Part shown: in pieces, positions 9,457-15,962 of the stretch
Layout of the letters: every line of letters begins with the position of its first letter
Numbering within the stretch: the stretch's first letter is position 1
Origin: Leptolyngbya ohadii IS1
GTDB taxonomy: Bacteria > Cyanobacteriota > Cyanobacteriia > Elainellales > Elainellaceae
NCBI RefSeq assembly: GCF_002215035.1
Contig: NZ_NKFP01000004.1
Coordinates: 621,726-685,725 of the forward strand
Direction of reading: 5' to 3'
Length of the DNA: 64,000 bases
The notes under the pieces: model-generated
Databases searched by the model: none
What the model was told of the DNA's origin: nothing
Seen by the model: only the letters and a program-made list of their open reading frames with translations
Translations under genes and position numbers: made by a program

Positions 9457-9659
9457 CACAGCATTTCACGTTAATAGTTTTCCAAGCTGTTTATACTCTG
9501 CTTTACGAGTGATATTGGCAATATTAGCCATCATCATTGAAATTACCCATTTGCCCCTCATTTTGAATCTTTTCATGTGTAAACTTTTCCGGCTTTGCAA
9601 CAAAACTTAATAATGGGTGGATTTACAGACGTTAACAATTTGGTTGACCAAGTATTCTT

Positions 9660-9698
9660 CCATAAGGTGCCACCTTATGGGTACCTCGATTAATCGAG
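9660..9698. repeat. Two consecutive palindromes before attC1
   Basis: CCATAAGGTG/CACCTTATGG around one base (9660-9680) is followed four bases later by the perfect palindrome CTCGATTAATCGAG (9685-9698). They lie between the endonuclease promoter side and attC1. No T-run follows, so they are not a simple terminator. A regulator-binding role is possible but not shown. Confidence 0.6.
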
Positions 9699-9730
9699 AT
9701 TTCTCTGGGAGTTATGTCGCATTACTCACA

Positions 9731-9817
9731 AGCTAACAACCCGGCTGGAGCGGACTGACGAGAGATCTCGGTACTGTTGCAAATGTTGTTTGCAGCCGCT
9801 CAGCCGGAACGTTAGAT
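9731..9817 (+). other. attC: attC recombination site 1
   Basis: The outer boxes are AGCTAAC (9731-9737) and GTTAGAT (9811-9817). The inner arms CCGGCTGGAGCGGACTG and CAGCCGCTCAGCCGG pair over about 15 bp with two unpaired (extrahelical) bases, G and A, on one side, and a three-base unpaired spacer (AAC opposite GTT) next to the core. These are the structural marks IntI uses to choose the strand. The length is 87 bp with a variable central hairpin region. Confidence 0.92.
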
Positions 9818-9924
9818 GGCTCAAGTTCTTGGTGGTGGCGGTGCATCAGTGCTACTTGTCAGCAGTTGAGGTTGCGTGGTTGAAGTAGTCTTTTGAGGCA
9901 ATAGTTTAAACGTCGATGAATAAT

Positions 9925-10266
9925 TTAGGGAGCATTGCTAATTTCTACAATCATTGCCCCTTGTCGTAGCTGTTCTAGTGCATCAGGTAGAGTTGCACTT
10001 AACAAATTTCGCAAGTTGCGATTAGTAACGTTGCCACAAGTTAACCACAAAATCTGAGGGGGTGTTCCTAAGCGACAAACCAAATCAATGAAATCACTGT
10101 CTTTGGTCATGATTACAGCATTCTCGGCTCGTGCTGCTTCAAAAATTTCGATGTCTTGAGCATCTCGTAAAGACAAGTCTCGTAAGGCAACAGCCTCTAA
10201 TCCAAAAGTTGCTGATAGCCAACTAGCAAGTGTTGGAGGCAGTTGAGCATCAATCCAAATTTTCAT
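9925..10266 (-). CDS. DUF5615 PIN-like toxin
   Basis: A 113-residue protein with the compact PIN-like fold of DUF5615: N-terminal KIWIDAQLPPTLASWL with the first acidic residue, the central pair ALRDLSLRDAQD, and the strand VIMTKDSDFIDL carrying the conserved D-S-D. Members are predicted ribonuclease toxins. The ATG overlaps the stop of the preceding DUF433 gene by 4 bp (ATGA), the usual antitoxin-toxin coupling. The pair sits alone in integron cassette 2 and reads against the attC direction, so it must bring its own promoter. Toxicity is inferred from the family. Confidence 0.85.
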   Translation of the reverse strand: MKIWIDAQLPPTLASWLSATFGLEAVALRDLSLRDAQDIEIFEAARAENAVIMTKDSDFIDLVCRLGTPPQILWLTCGNVTNRNLRNLLSATLPDALEQLRQGAMIVEISNAP

Positions 10267-10496
10267 GCCGTTAATCTGGGGAAATCAGTACGGCGGGCTG
10301 CAAAGAGTAAACAAGCTTGAATGTCTGCTAGTTCAAGATCAGGAAAGTCTTCCAAGATTTCAGTGACGCTAACGTTCTCAGCTAACATCTCCAAGACATC
10401 GGTAACACGAATTCTCATCCCTCTAATACAAGGACGACCACCGCACTGACCTGGTGTTTGAGTGATGCGATTAAGCAAGCTAACTGTTGAGTTCAT
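10263..10496 (-). CDS. DUF433 antitoxin
   Basis: A 77-residue DUF433 protein. The signature is TPGQCGGRPCIRGMRIRVTD (14-33), followed by the helical segment VLEMLAENVSVTEILEDFPD and the C-terminal LADIQACLLFAARR. It has a winged-helix-like DNA-binding fold and is normally the antitoxin/repressor of an adjacent DUF5615 toxin. It is the first gene of the two-gene operon and overlaps the toxin by 4 bp. Its ATG (10496) lies only about 60 bp from attC2, so the promoter must lie between the start codon and attC2, or inside attC2. Confidence 0.88.
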   Translation of the reverse strand: MNSTVSLLNRITQTPGQCGGRPCIRGMRIRVTDVLEMLAENVSVTEILEDFPDLELADIQACLLFAARRTDFPRLTA

Positions 10497-10554
10497 GAGC
10501 TGTTAGTGTACTGCGTATGATTCTATCTTATCGAGTAATCATGCCAGAGTTGCT

Positions 10555-10641
10555 ACCTAACAATTCGGGTGCAGCGGATTGACCGAAGCCGCTTGGGTAA
10601 GATGCAAAGATCATGGCAACCGCTCAACTGGAACGTTAGCT
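10555..10641 (+). other. attC: attC recombination site 2
   Basis: The outer boxes are ACCTAAC (10555-10561, matching RYYYAAC) and GTTAGCT (10635-10641). The arms GGGTGCAGCGGATTG and CAACCGCTCAACTGG pair, with G:U pairs, leaving two extrahelical bases (C and A) at the same places as in attC1. The length is again 87 bp. Confidence 0.9.
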
Positions 10642-10711
10642 GGCTTCGTTTCTGGTCATCTGTATAGAACGGTTATCTGATTGAGCCGCCTGCGCTAGTT
10701 CTTGCAGTTTT

Positions 10712-10730
10712 GGTATAACCAAGGTATAAC
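10712..10730. promoter_or_regulatory. Probable operator of the RHH/MazF module
   Basis: Two direct copies of GGTATAAC (10712-10719 and 10723-10730) spaced 11 bp apart lie 30 bp before the antitoxin start. The first is part of the palindrome GGTATAACC. Ribbon-helix-helix antitoxins commonly bind such repeats to repress their own operon; binding here is inferred. Confidence 0.5.
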
Positions 10731-10760
10731 TAAAGAGTAGGAATTACAGTTAAGGTCACT

Positions 10761-10997
10761 ATGAAAACTGCAATTTCCCTTCCAGATTCAGTTTTTGATG
10801 AGGCGGAAGCATTAGCTCAACAGTTGGGCTTGTCACGCAGCGAACTGTACACAAAAGCGTTGCAAGCGTATTTGAAAAAGCATAATCGTAATCAAATCTT
10901 GCACAAGCTGAACCAAGTCTACTCACAAGAGTCTTCTGAACTAGATCCTATGATGGCAAAAATGCAATTTTTGTCTCTCCCTCGTGAGGATTGGTAA
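10761..10997 (+). CDS. Ribbon-helix-helix antitoxin (MazE/CopG-like)
   Basis: A 78-residue protein. Residues 1-42 form a ribbon-helix-helix: strand MKTAISLPDSVFDEAE, helix ALAQQLGLSRSELYTKALQA. The C-terminal tail is probably the disordered, toxin-binding part (LNQVYSQESSELDPMM). It is followed at once by a MazF-family toxin through a TAATG stop-start overlap. It is the third integron cassette, in the same direction as its attC, as is standard. Repeats just upstream look like its operator. Confidence 0.85.
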   Translation: MKTAISLPDSVFDEAEALAQQLGLSRSELYTKALQAYLKKHNRNQILHKLNQVYSQESSELDPMMAKMQFLSLPREDW

Positions 10998-11335
10998 TGT
11001 ATCGGGGAGAAATTTGGTGGGCGAATTTACCTGATCCAGTAGGTTCAGGGCCTGGATATCGTCGTCCCGTTTTAGTCGTTCAAGATGATACTTTTAATCA
11101 AAGCCGTATCAGTACAGTTATTGTTGTCATTATCACCTCAAATATTCAGTTGGCAGAAGCCCCAGGCAATGTACTGTTACCGAAAGGAGCAACAGGCTTG
11201 TCTAGGGATTCAGTCGCTAATGTATCTCAAATTCTCACAGTCGATAAAACGTTCCTGGTTGAGTGTATTGGTTCCCTACCAAACAACTTGCGGGAGGAGA
11301 TAGATGATGGACTACGAACAATCTTGTATCTGTAG
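10997..11335 (+). CDS. MazF/PemK-family endoribonuclease toxin
   Basis: A 112-residue MazF-fold toxin. The N-terminal YRGEIWWANLPDPVGSGPGY and RRPVLVVQDD are the conserved MazF/PemK first strands with the catalytic arginine. The threonine-containing VIVVIITSN strand and GLSRDSVANVSQI (second catalytic region) follow. It cleaves mRNA at short sequence motifs. I prefer the ATG at 10997, which shares one base with the antitoxin stop, over a TTG six bases earlier. It is the last gene before the decayed attC-like element. Confidence 0.9.
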   Translation: MYRGEIWWANLPDPVGSGPGYRRPVLVVQDDTFNQSRISTVIVVIITSNIQLAEAPGNVLLPKGATGLSRDSVANVSQILTVDKTFLVECIGSLPNNLREEIDDGLRTILYL

Positions 11336-11342
11336 CAATGCC

Positions 11343-11429
11343 AGCTAACAAGTTGCTGCACCAGAACACTGCAAGCTGACCGGTTGAGTGTTCAAAGCTA
11401 TTTGCGTCCGGTGAACTTGGTCGTTACTC
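11343..11429 (+). other. Decayed attC-like site 3 (end of cassette array)
   Basis: This element begins with AGCTAAC (11343-11349), the same outer box as attC1. It continues with GTTGCTGCACC, an arm typical of attC sites, and later shows CCGGTGAACTTGG and CGTTACTC. CAAGTT/AACTTG and CACC/GGTG can pair, and an inner hairpin GAACACT/AGTGTTC is perfect. The 3' box GTTACTC no longer fits GTTRRRY. From box to box it is again 87 bp. I read it as a degenerate attC closing the array. Confidence 0.55.
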
Positions 11430-11565
11430 AATGCAAAATTTTCCTGTGTTTCTCAGGACATACTTGGGACATAAGTGATAAGTGGCTCACCCCTCCTCTC
11501 TGATTGGGAACAAAATCAGCGAAAATGACAGAAGCGATCTTTCTCATCTTGGCTGCCGCCCTGCT

Positions 11566-12870
11566 ATGACTTCCACCGTTACCCCCGATCTGACCACCCT
11601 CGCCCAGCAAACCCGCGCCGCTGCCCGTCAGCTGGCAATTCTCTCGCTGGAAGACCGCGATCGTGCCATTAAATCTATTGCCCAGGCACTCGAAGCGGCG
11701 AGTTCAGAAATTCTGGCGGCAAATCAGGCGGATTGTGAGGCAGCATTGGCAGAAGGGTTAGCCAGTTCTCTCTATGGTCGTTTGAAGCTGGATGCAACGA
11801 AGCTGAAAGGGGCGATCGACGGAGTGCGGGATGTGGGCAGGCTCCCTGATCCGATCGGTGCAGTGCAGATTCATCGGGAGTTAGACACAGACTTAGTTTT
11901 GAAGCGGATTGCCTGCCCGCTGGGAGTGGTTGGGGTCATTTTTGAGGCACGTCCCGATGCGGTGATGCAGATTGCTTCGCTGGCGGTGAAGTCGGGTAAT
12001 GGGGTAATCCTGAAGTGCGGCAAGGAGGCAGTCCGTTCCTGCGAGGCACTGGTGAAGGCGATCCAGTCTGGTCTATCTGCGGCAAATATTGATCCTGCCG
12101 TGGTGCGTTTGTTGACCACCCGCGAAGAAACCCTGGCACTGCTGCGGCTCGATTCCGAAGTCGATCTAATTATTCCTCGTGGCTCTAATGCCTTTGTGCG
12201 ATTTGTTCAGGAGAACACCCGCATTCCCGTACTGGGACACGCTGATGGGATTTGCCACCTCTACGTCGATCGCCATGCCGATATTTCTCAAGCCGTCGCA
12301 ATCACTGTAGATTCCAAAACCCAGTATCCTTCCGCCTGCAATACGATCGAAACCCTCCTGGTGCATGAATCGATCGCCTCAGAGTTTCTGCCCTTAGCGG
12401 CGGCGGCTCTGCGTGAAAAAGGGGTTGAACTGCGGGGAGACGATCGCACCCGTCAGATCATTGAAGCGGAACCTGTAACGGAATCGGATTGGTCAACAGA
12501 ATACAGCGATTTGATCCTGTCGGTTAAAGTCGTCAATTCCCTTCAGGATGCCGTAAACCACATCAACACCTACGGTTCCCGCCACACCGAGGCGATCGTC
12601 ACAACTGATCAGGCAACCGCCGCAGAATTTATGGCGCAGGTTGATGCCGCAGGGACATTTCACAACTGCTCAACCCGCTTTGCGGACGGTTTTCGCTATG
12701 GCTTCGGCGCAGAGGTCGGCATTAGCACCCAAAAACTGCCCCCGCGTGGACCTGTGGGACTGGAAGGACTGGTGACGTACAAATATCAGCTTGTCGGTCA
12801 GGGTCAAATCGTCGCTACCTACAGCGGCAAGGATGCTAAACCGTTTACCCATCGCGATCTGCCTCTCTAA
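11566..12870 (+). CDS. proA: Gamma-glutamyl phosphate reductase (glutamate-5-semialdehyde dehydrogenase)
   Basis: A 434-residue ProA, the second step of proline synthesis (NADPH reduction of glutamyl-5-phosphate). The Rossmann part carries [20 protein letters not shown], and the catalytic cysteine is C258 in YPSACNTIE. The substrate and cofactor segment [12 protein letters not shown] and the C-terminal [20 protein letters not shown] are also typical. The frame extends to an ATG at 11482, but those 28 residues look non-coding and are not part of the family; the ATG at 11566 gives the normal length. It is followed two bases later by folB. It is the first ordinary chromosomal gene after the integron. 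Confidence 0.93.
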   Translation: MTSTVTPDLTTLAQQTRAAARQLAILSLEDRDRAIKSIAQALEAASSEILAANQADCEAALAEGLASSLYGRLKLDATKLKGAIDGVRDVGRLPDPIGAVQIHRELDTDLVLKRIACPLGVVGVIFEARPDAVMQIASLAVKSGNGVILKCGKEAVRSCEALVKAIQSGLSAANIDPAVVRLLTTREETLALLRLDSEVDLIIPRGSNAFVRFVQENTRIPVLGHADGICHLYVDRHADISQAVAITVDSKTQYPSACNTIETLLVHESIASEFLPLAAAALREKGVELRGDDRTRQIIEAEPVTESDWSTEYSDLILSVKVVNSLQDAVNHINTYGSRHTEAIVTTDQATAAEFMAQVDAAGTFHNCSTRFADGFRYGFGAEVGISTQKLPPRGPVGLEGLVTYKYQLVGQGQIVATYSGKDAKPFTHRDLPL

Positions 12871-12872
12871 AA

Positions 12873-13238
12873 ATGGATCGTCTCTACGTCAACAACATCC
12901 GCGCCTACGGCTATACGGGGGCATTATCAGAAGAACAGGTCTTAGGGCAATGGTTTTCTGTTGATCTGGTGCTGTCGCTGGATTTGTCTCCGGCGGGAAA
13001 AACCGATCGCCTGGGAGATACCTATAACTACGTGCAGGCAGTTGAAACGGTGCAGCAAATTATTCAGACCCGGAAGTTTGCCCTGATCGAAAAACTGGCA
13101 GAAACGATCGCCCAATCCCTCCTTGAGGCTGCTGGCATTCATCAGGTGCAGGTTCGTCTAACCAAATGTACGCCTCCGATTCCAAACTTTGACGGCACGA
13201 TTACGGTAGAGATCACGCGCCCGTGTAATCACGGTTAG
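12873..13238 (+). CDS. folB: Dihydroneopterin aldolase
   Basis: A 121-residue FolB, converting dihydroneopterin to 6-hydroxymethyl-dihydropterin plus glycolaldehyde in folate synthesis. Visible family elements are the start DRLYVNNIRAYGYTGALSEE with E21 at the pterin site, DTYNYVQAVETV, the anchoring LIEKLAE (71-77), and catalytic K98 in VRLTKCTPPIP. It begins two bases after the proA stop, so the two are almost certainly cotranscribed although their pathways differ; the linkage is a genomic convenience. Confidence 0.92.
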   Translation: MDRLYVNNIRAYGYTGALSEEQVLGQWFSVDLVLSLDLSPAGKTDRLGDTYNYVQAVETVQQIIQTRKFALIEKLAETIAQSLLEAAGIHQVQVRLTKCTPPIPNFDGTITVEITRPCNHG

Positions 13239-13348
13239 ATCTTTATTCCCTTTCGATTCAACTGATACGGTTCGGTAATTTTGTCCAGGCACCTCGCAGC
13301 GGGCAGCCGCCAGAATAGCCTCGTTAACATCAGGCATCTGCGCTGGAC

Positions 13349-14467
13349 ATGATTGCTACAGGACTCCGCAACGCTCCCGATACGACTTCCCCTCAAATTG
13401 TCAGCCTCAGCCCTGTTGATAACGCGATCGACGTTGATCCGGCAACTCATCTAACAGTGGAATTTAATGAGCCTGTCGTTCCGGGCATGGGCACAGTCCG
13501 GATTTACGACGCGGAAGGGGTAGAAGTCGAGGCGATCGATATTCAAACGCAGTTCAGTCAGTTTACCTTCAGCGGAGACGGGCGGCGCGTCACGATTAAT
13601 CCCTCGATCGATTTGCTGCCGGGAGATTACTCAATTCGCCTCACCACTGGACTTTTCAAAGACACTGCCAACAATCCCTCCGCATTAATGGCAGGTACTC
13701 GCGCCTGGAGTTTCAGCACGGGTGCTGCGGTTCTGCTCCCGCCCACAATGACTCCAGAAAGCGACTCTAATTTGACCGATGATTGGGACACTGGCTCCCC
13801 GATCGCCCTCTCTCTGTCAACTTCTGCTCCAGGGGAGGACGCACTTTTTGCCTCAACAGTCTTTGCTTCAACCGGACAAACCATCAATTTCTCAAAGGGC
13901 GAACCGGGCGCAACCTGGCGTGGCTCCAAGGGGATGGACTTGACTCGCGGCACCAGCGGTAATGATGTCTACAACCTTGCAGACGGCAACGATCGCAGCA
14001 ATGGCAGAGGCGGCAATGATCAGATCAACGGCGGCTCAGGAAACGATCGCCTCAGGGGAGGCAGCGGGGATGATGAGTTGAATGGTGCATCAGGCAACGA
14101 TTTTCTGGTGGGCGGAGAGGGCAACGATGTGCTGATTGGTGGCACAGGGAAGGATAGATTAATGGGCGGAAGCGGTCGCGATCGGTTTGTCTACGGTGAG
14201 GTTGCAGAAGGGGATGACAAAATTCGCGGCTTTAACCCGGCTCAGGACGTGTTGGATCTGCGGGACATCTTTACCCAACCGGGGTTTGGCAGCGATCGCA
14301 CTTCTGCCCCGTTGAGCCAGTTCATCCGTCTGGAGCGGATCGGGTCACATACCCAAATTCAGGTCGATCTGGACGGCAAGGGCGTGGCCACCACCTTTGT
14401 GGTTCTAGTAACGCTACAGGGAATTCAGTCTGACAGTATTACGGCTCGCAATTTTGTCATTGCCTGA
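13349..14467 (+). CDS. Bacterial Ig-like plus RTX calcium-binding repeat protein
   Basis: A 372-residue protein. Residues 13-125 form an SbsA/Big_5 Ig-like domain (PQIVSLSPVDNAIDVDPATH ... PGDYSIRLTTGLFKDTANN). After a linker, residues about 198-285 hold RTX nonapeptides ([40 protein letters not shown]), then the C-terminal domain common in cyanobacterial RTX proteins. There is no Sec signal peptide, so export by a type I system using a C-terminal signal is likely. Calcium-dependent folding outside the cell is the family expectation; the function is unknown. The 3' end is copied in shuffled pieces just downstream. Confidence 0.85.
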   Translation: MIATGLRNAPDTTSPQIVSLSPVDNAIDVDPATHLTVEFNEPVVPGMGTVRIYDAEGVEVEAIDIQTQFSQFTFSGDGRRVTINPSIDLLPGDYSIRLTTGLFKDTANNPSALMAGTRAWSFSTGAAVLLPPTMTPESDSNLTDDWDTGSPIALSLSTSAPGEDALFASTVFASTGQTINFSKGEPGATWRGSKGMDLTRGTSGNDVYNLADGNDRSNGRGGNDQINGGSGNDRLRGGSGDDELNGASGNDFLVGGEGNDVLIGGTGKDRLMGGSGRDRFVYGEVAEGDDKIRGFNPAQDVLDLRDIFTQPGFGSDRTSAPLSQFIRLERIGSHTQIQVDLDGKGVATTFVVLVTLQGIQSDSITARNFVIA

Positions 14468-14645
14468 GACAGCGATCGCCTGAGTGAATTCTGTTTGACC
14501 AAGCCGTTGAGCCAGTTCATCCGTCTGGAGCGGATCGGGTCACATACCCAAATTCAGGTCGATCTGGACGGCAAGGGCGTGGCCACCACCTTTAGTCAGG
14601 CTTGGTCAAACAGACTTCACTCAGGCGATCGCTGTCTCAGGCAAT
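14459..14645. repeat. 47-bp inverted repeat flanking a copied RTX segment
   Basis: 14459-14505, which spans the end of the RTX gene, recurs inverted at 14599-14645 with one mismatch. The interval contains a copy of 14309-14398. Transcribed, the arms would form a very long stem. Confidence 0.9.
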
Positions 14646-14811
14646 GACAAAATTCGCGGCTTTAACCCGGCTCAGGAAACGATCGCCTCAGGGGAGGCAG
14701 CGGGGATGATGAGTTGAATGGTGCATCAGGCAACGATTTTCTGGTGGGCGGAGAGGGCAACGATGTGCTGATTGGTGGCACAGGGAAGGATAGATTAATG
14801 GGCGGAAGCGG
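14504..14811 (+). repeat. Mosaic of near-identical copies of the RTX gene 3' region
   Basis: Three direct copies are fused. 14504-14593 equals 14309-14398. 14644-14677 equals 14214-14247. About 14671-14811 equals 14035-14175. A 47-bp inverted block lies between the first two. Joints fall at short identities such as CTCAGG and ATGACAA. The order is scrambled compared with the gene, and the copies contain stops, so they are not coding. Near-identity points to a recent event. Confidence 0.9.
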
Positions 14812-15079
14812 GCGGGAGCGGGTAGGCAGGGGAGCAATCTTGCTACGTTCTTAGCGGGGCTGCTGTAGGCATAGGATACGTTAGCAAGGCGTAGTGTGTA
14901 TGAATTACGGGAATGGGGAGATGAGCGGCGATCGGGGCGATTGGTTCAGGGGGGCATACAATGTGCTGGGTCAGGTTTTGGGAATTGCGTGAATTTTTTT
15001 GTAGAGAGGGTTGATTTTTTGGGAAAGTTTAGTACACTTGTATTAGTTCTATCGGTAGTTCTTGAGCTACTTCATTTTC
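14812..15079. other. Non-coding gap after the RTX mosaic, with a LexA-box-like site
   Basis: No credible gene. At 15031-15044, AGTACACTTGTATT matches the cyanobacterial LexA consensus (RGTACNNNDGTWCB) at all but one fixed base. It lies 35 bp before a small gene. Taken alone this is weak evidence for SOS control. Confidence 0.3.
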
Positions 15080-15313
15080 ATGATTCAGCAAACGCTTCAA
15101 CTATTCGATACCTTCCCTATTCTGGAAGTCCCCGAAGACCAGATTTGGGAACAATACCAGGAGGAGTATTCTGTCGCTAGCTCCCTACCGCAAGAAACCC
15201 TTCTCACAGAAACCCAGCAGCTTTTTCACTCAGACGGCTCCGAAGCGGAACTGGTTACCCTGATTCAGAAGGCGATCGACGTGATTCAGGATTTGTGCAA
15301 TCAGACCAACTAA
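15080..15313 (+). CDS. Small conserved-looking protein of unknown function
   Basis: A 77-residue acidic protein starting at the ATG of IQQTLQLFDTFPILEVPEDQ; a TTG six codons earlier is less likely. It is mostly helical with alternating acidic residues (PEDQIWEQYQEEYSVASSLP) and a C-terminal amphipathic helix LVTLIQKAIDVIQDLCNQ. I do not recognise a family. It converges with the 91-residue gene at 15332 with 18 bp between stops. A LexA-box-like sequence lies just upstream. Confidence 0.5.
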   Translation: MIQQTLQLFDTFPILEVPEDQIWEQYQEEYSVASSLPQETLLTETQQLFHSDGSEAELVTLIQKAIDVIQDLCNQTN

Positions 15314-15331
15314 CCTATCAGCTTTTAAGTT

Positions 15332-15607
15332 TTACGGCTCTTCCTTTGCCCCTGGTTCTGCTTTTTTTGCTTCCTCTTCCATCGCTTCCTGGAGGTAAAG
15401 CTGAGCCAGTCGATCGTAAATTCCGGCTCCAATGTACATGGGGTATTTGTGCGATCGGCTGTAGACCCAAACGACCTCATCCATCAAATAAATTCGCACG
15501 TCCTCCGTCAATTTTTTGCACTGCGGCATCAGGGACTTTGCCGTTTCCAGGGCATCCGTCCATCGCTCAAATTCCTGACTGTAGCGGGGAGTAACAACCT
15601 TAAACAT
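15332..15607 (-). CDS. Small conserved hypothetical protein
   Basis: A 91-residue soluble protein with a compact alpha/beta look: FKVVTPRYSQEFERWTDALE, then ALETAKSLMPQCKKLTEDVR, then YLMDEVVWVYSRSHKYPMYI. The C-terminal 15 residues are a charged tail (EEEAKKAEPGAKEEP). I recall similar short proteins only in cyanobacteria and can assign no function. The ATG at 15607 is the sole suitable start. Confidence 0.6.
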   Translation of the reverse strand: MFKVVTPRYSQEFERWTDALETAKSLMPQCKKLTEDVRIYLMDEVVWVYSRSHKYPMYIGAGIYDRLAQLYLQEAMEEEAKKAEPGAKEEP

Positions 15608-15723
15608 TGAATATTCTGTGTCTGCGATCGATCTCTATAGGCTGATCATAAATCGATCGACGGGACAAAAGACGAATCGCCTATCCCAACCCAATTTCCG
15701 CAACAACAAAAGCACCACACAAC

Positions 15724-15775
15724 AAAAGGCACGATCGCCCATCCTCAAAGGAACTAATGCGATCGCGCCTTTTTT
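15724..15775 (-). terminator. Long-stem terminator downstream of acnB
   Basis: AAAAGGCACGATCGC (15724-15738) and GCGATCGCGCCTTTT (15759-15773) form a 15-bp stem with one mismatch and a 20-base loop. A-rich and T-rich ends on both sides let it work in either direction. In minus orientation it ends transcription from acnB. Confidence 0.65.
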
Positions 15776-15809
15776 CCTATCAATCCACGAACCTCTAACC
15801 CTTGTCTAC

Positions 15810-15917
15810 TCTGGTGTCTAGGCTCAGCCTAGATACGGTCTCGGTGCGGCTCTGCCGCTTATCTTAGCCGGAGGCGGAGCCTCCCAATAGCATTCCAACG
15901 CGGAGCATTGGAACAAG
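15810..15917 (+). repeat. Dispersed hairpin repeat, copy 1
   Basis: A series of short palindromes: TAGGCTCAGCCTA, GCGGCTCTGCCGC, GGAGGCGGAGCCTCC, then CCAACGCGGAGCATTGG. The same order recurs at 31755 and 38833. The conserved stems with variable linkers suggest a REP- or MITE-like element. Confidence 0.85.
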
Positions 15918-15962
15918 GAGTAACGAGGGGTGCGAGGAGAGAATGATGGCAAACTATACCAC

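Larger units (their letters stand above)
6634..9811 (+). mobile_element. Integron cassette 1: restriction-modification cassette
   Basis: The segment between the attI-like GTTAGCT and the crossover point of attC1 carries an XRE regulator, a C5 methyltransferase and a restriction endonuclease in a visibly AT-richer background than its flanks. At about 3.2 kb and three genes it is large for a cassette, and two of the three genes run opposite to the attC direction. It may have arisen by loss of an internal attC; I found none inside. Confidence 0.65.
15608..15962. other. Gap between acnB and the 91-residue gene
   Basis: This 355-bp non-coding interval contains the acnB terminator (15724-15775) and copy 1 of the dispersed hairpin repeat (15810-15917). 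It shows no credible coding frame. Confidence 0.6.

Noticed and set aside
11482-11565. N-terminal extension of ProA from the ATG at 11482
   Set aside because: The 28 extra residues do not resemble the family, and the ATG at 11566 gives the usual length.
15618-15821. 67-codon plus-strand frame
   Set aside because: It spans a strong terminator hairpin and part of a dispersed repeat, and has no protein-like composition.
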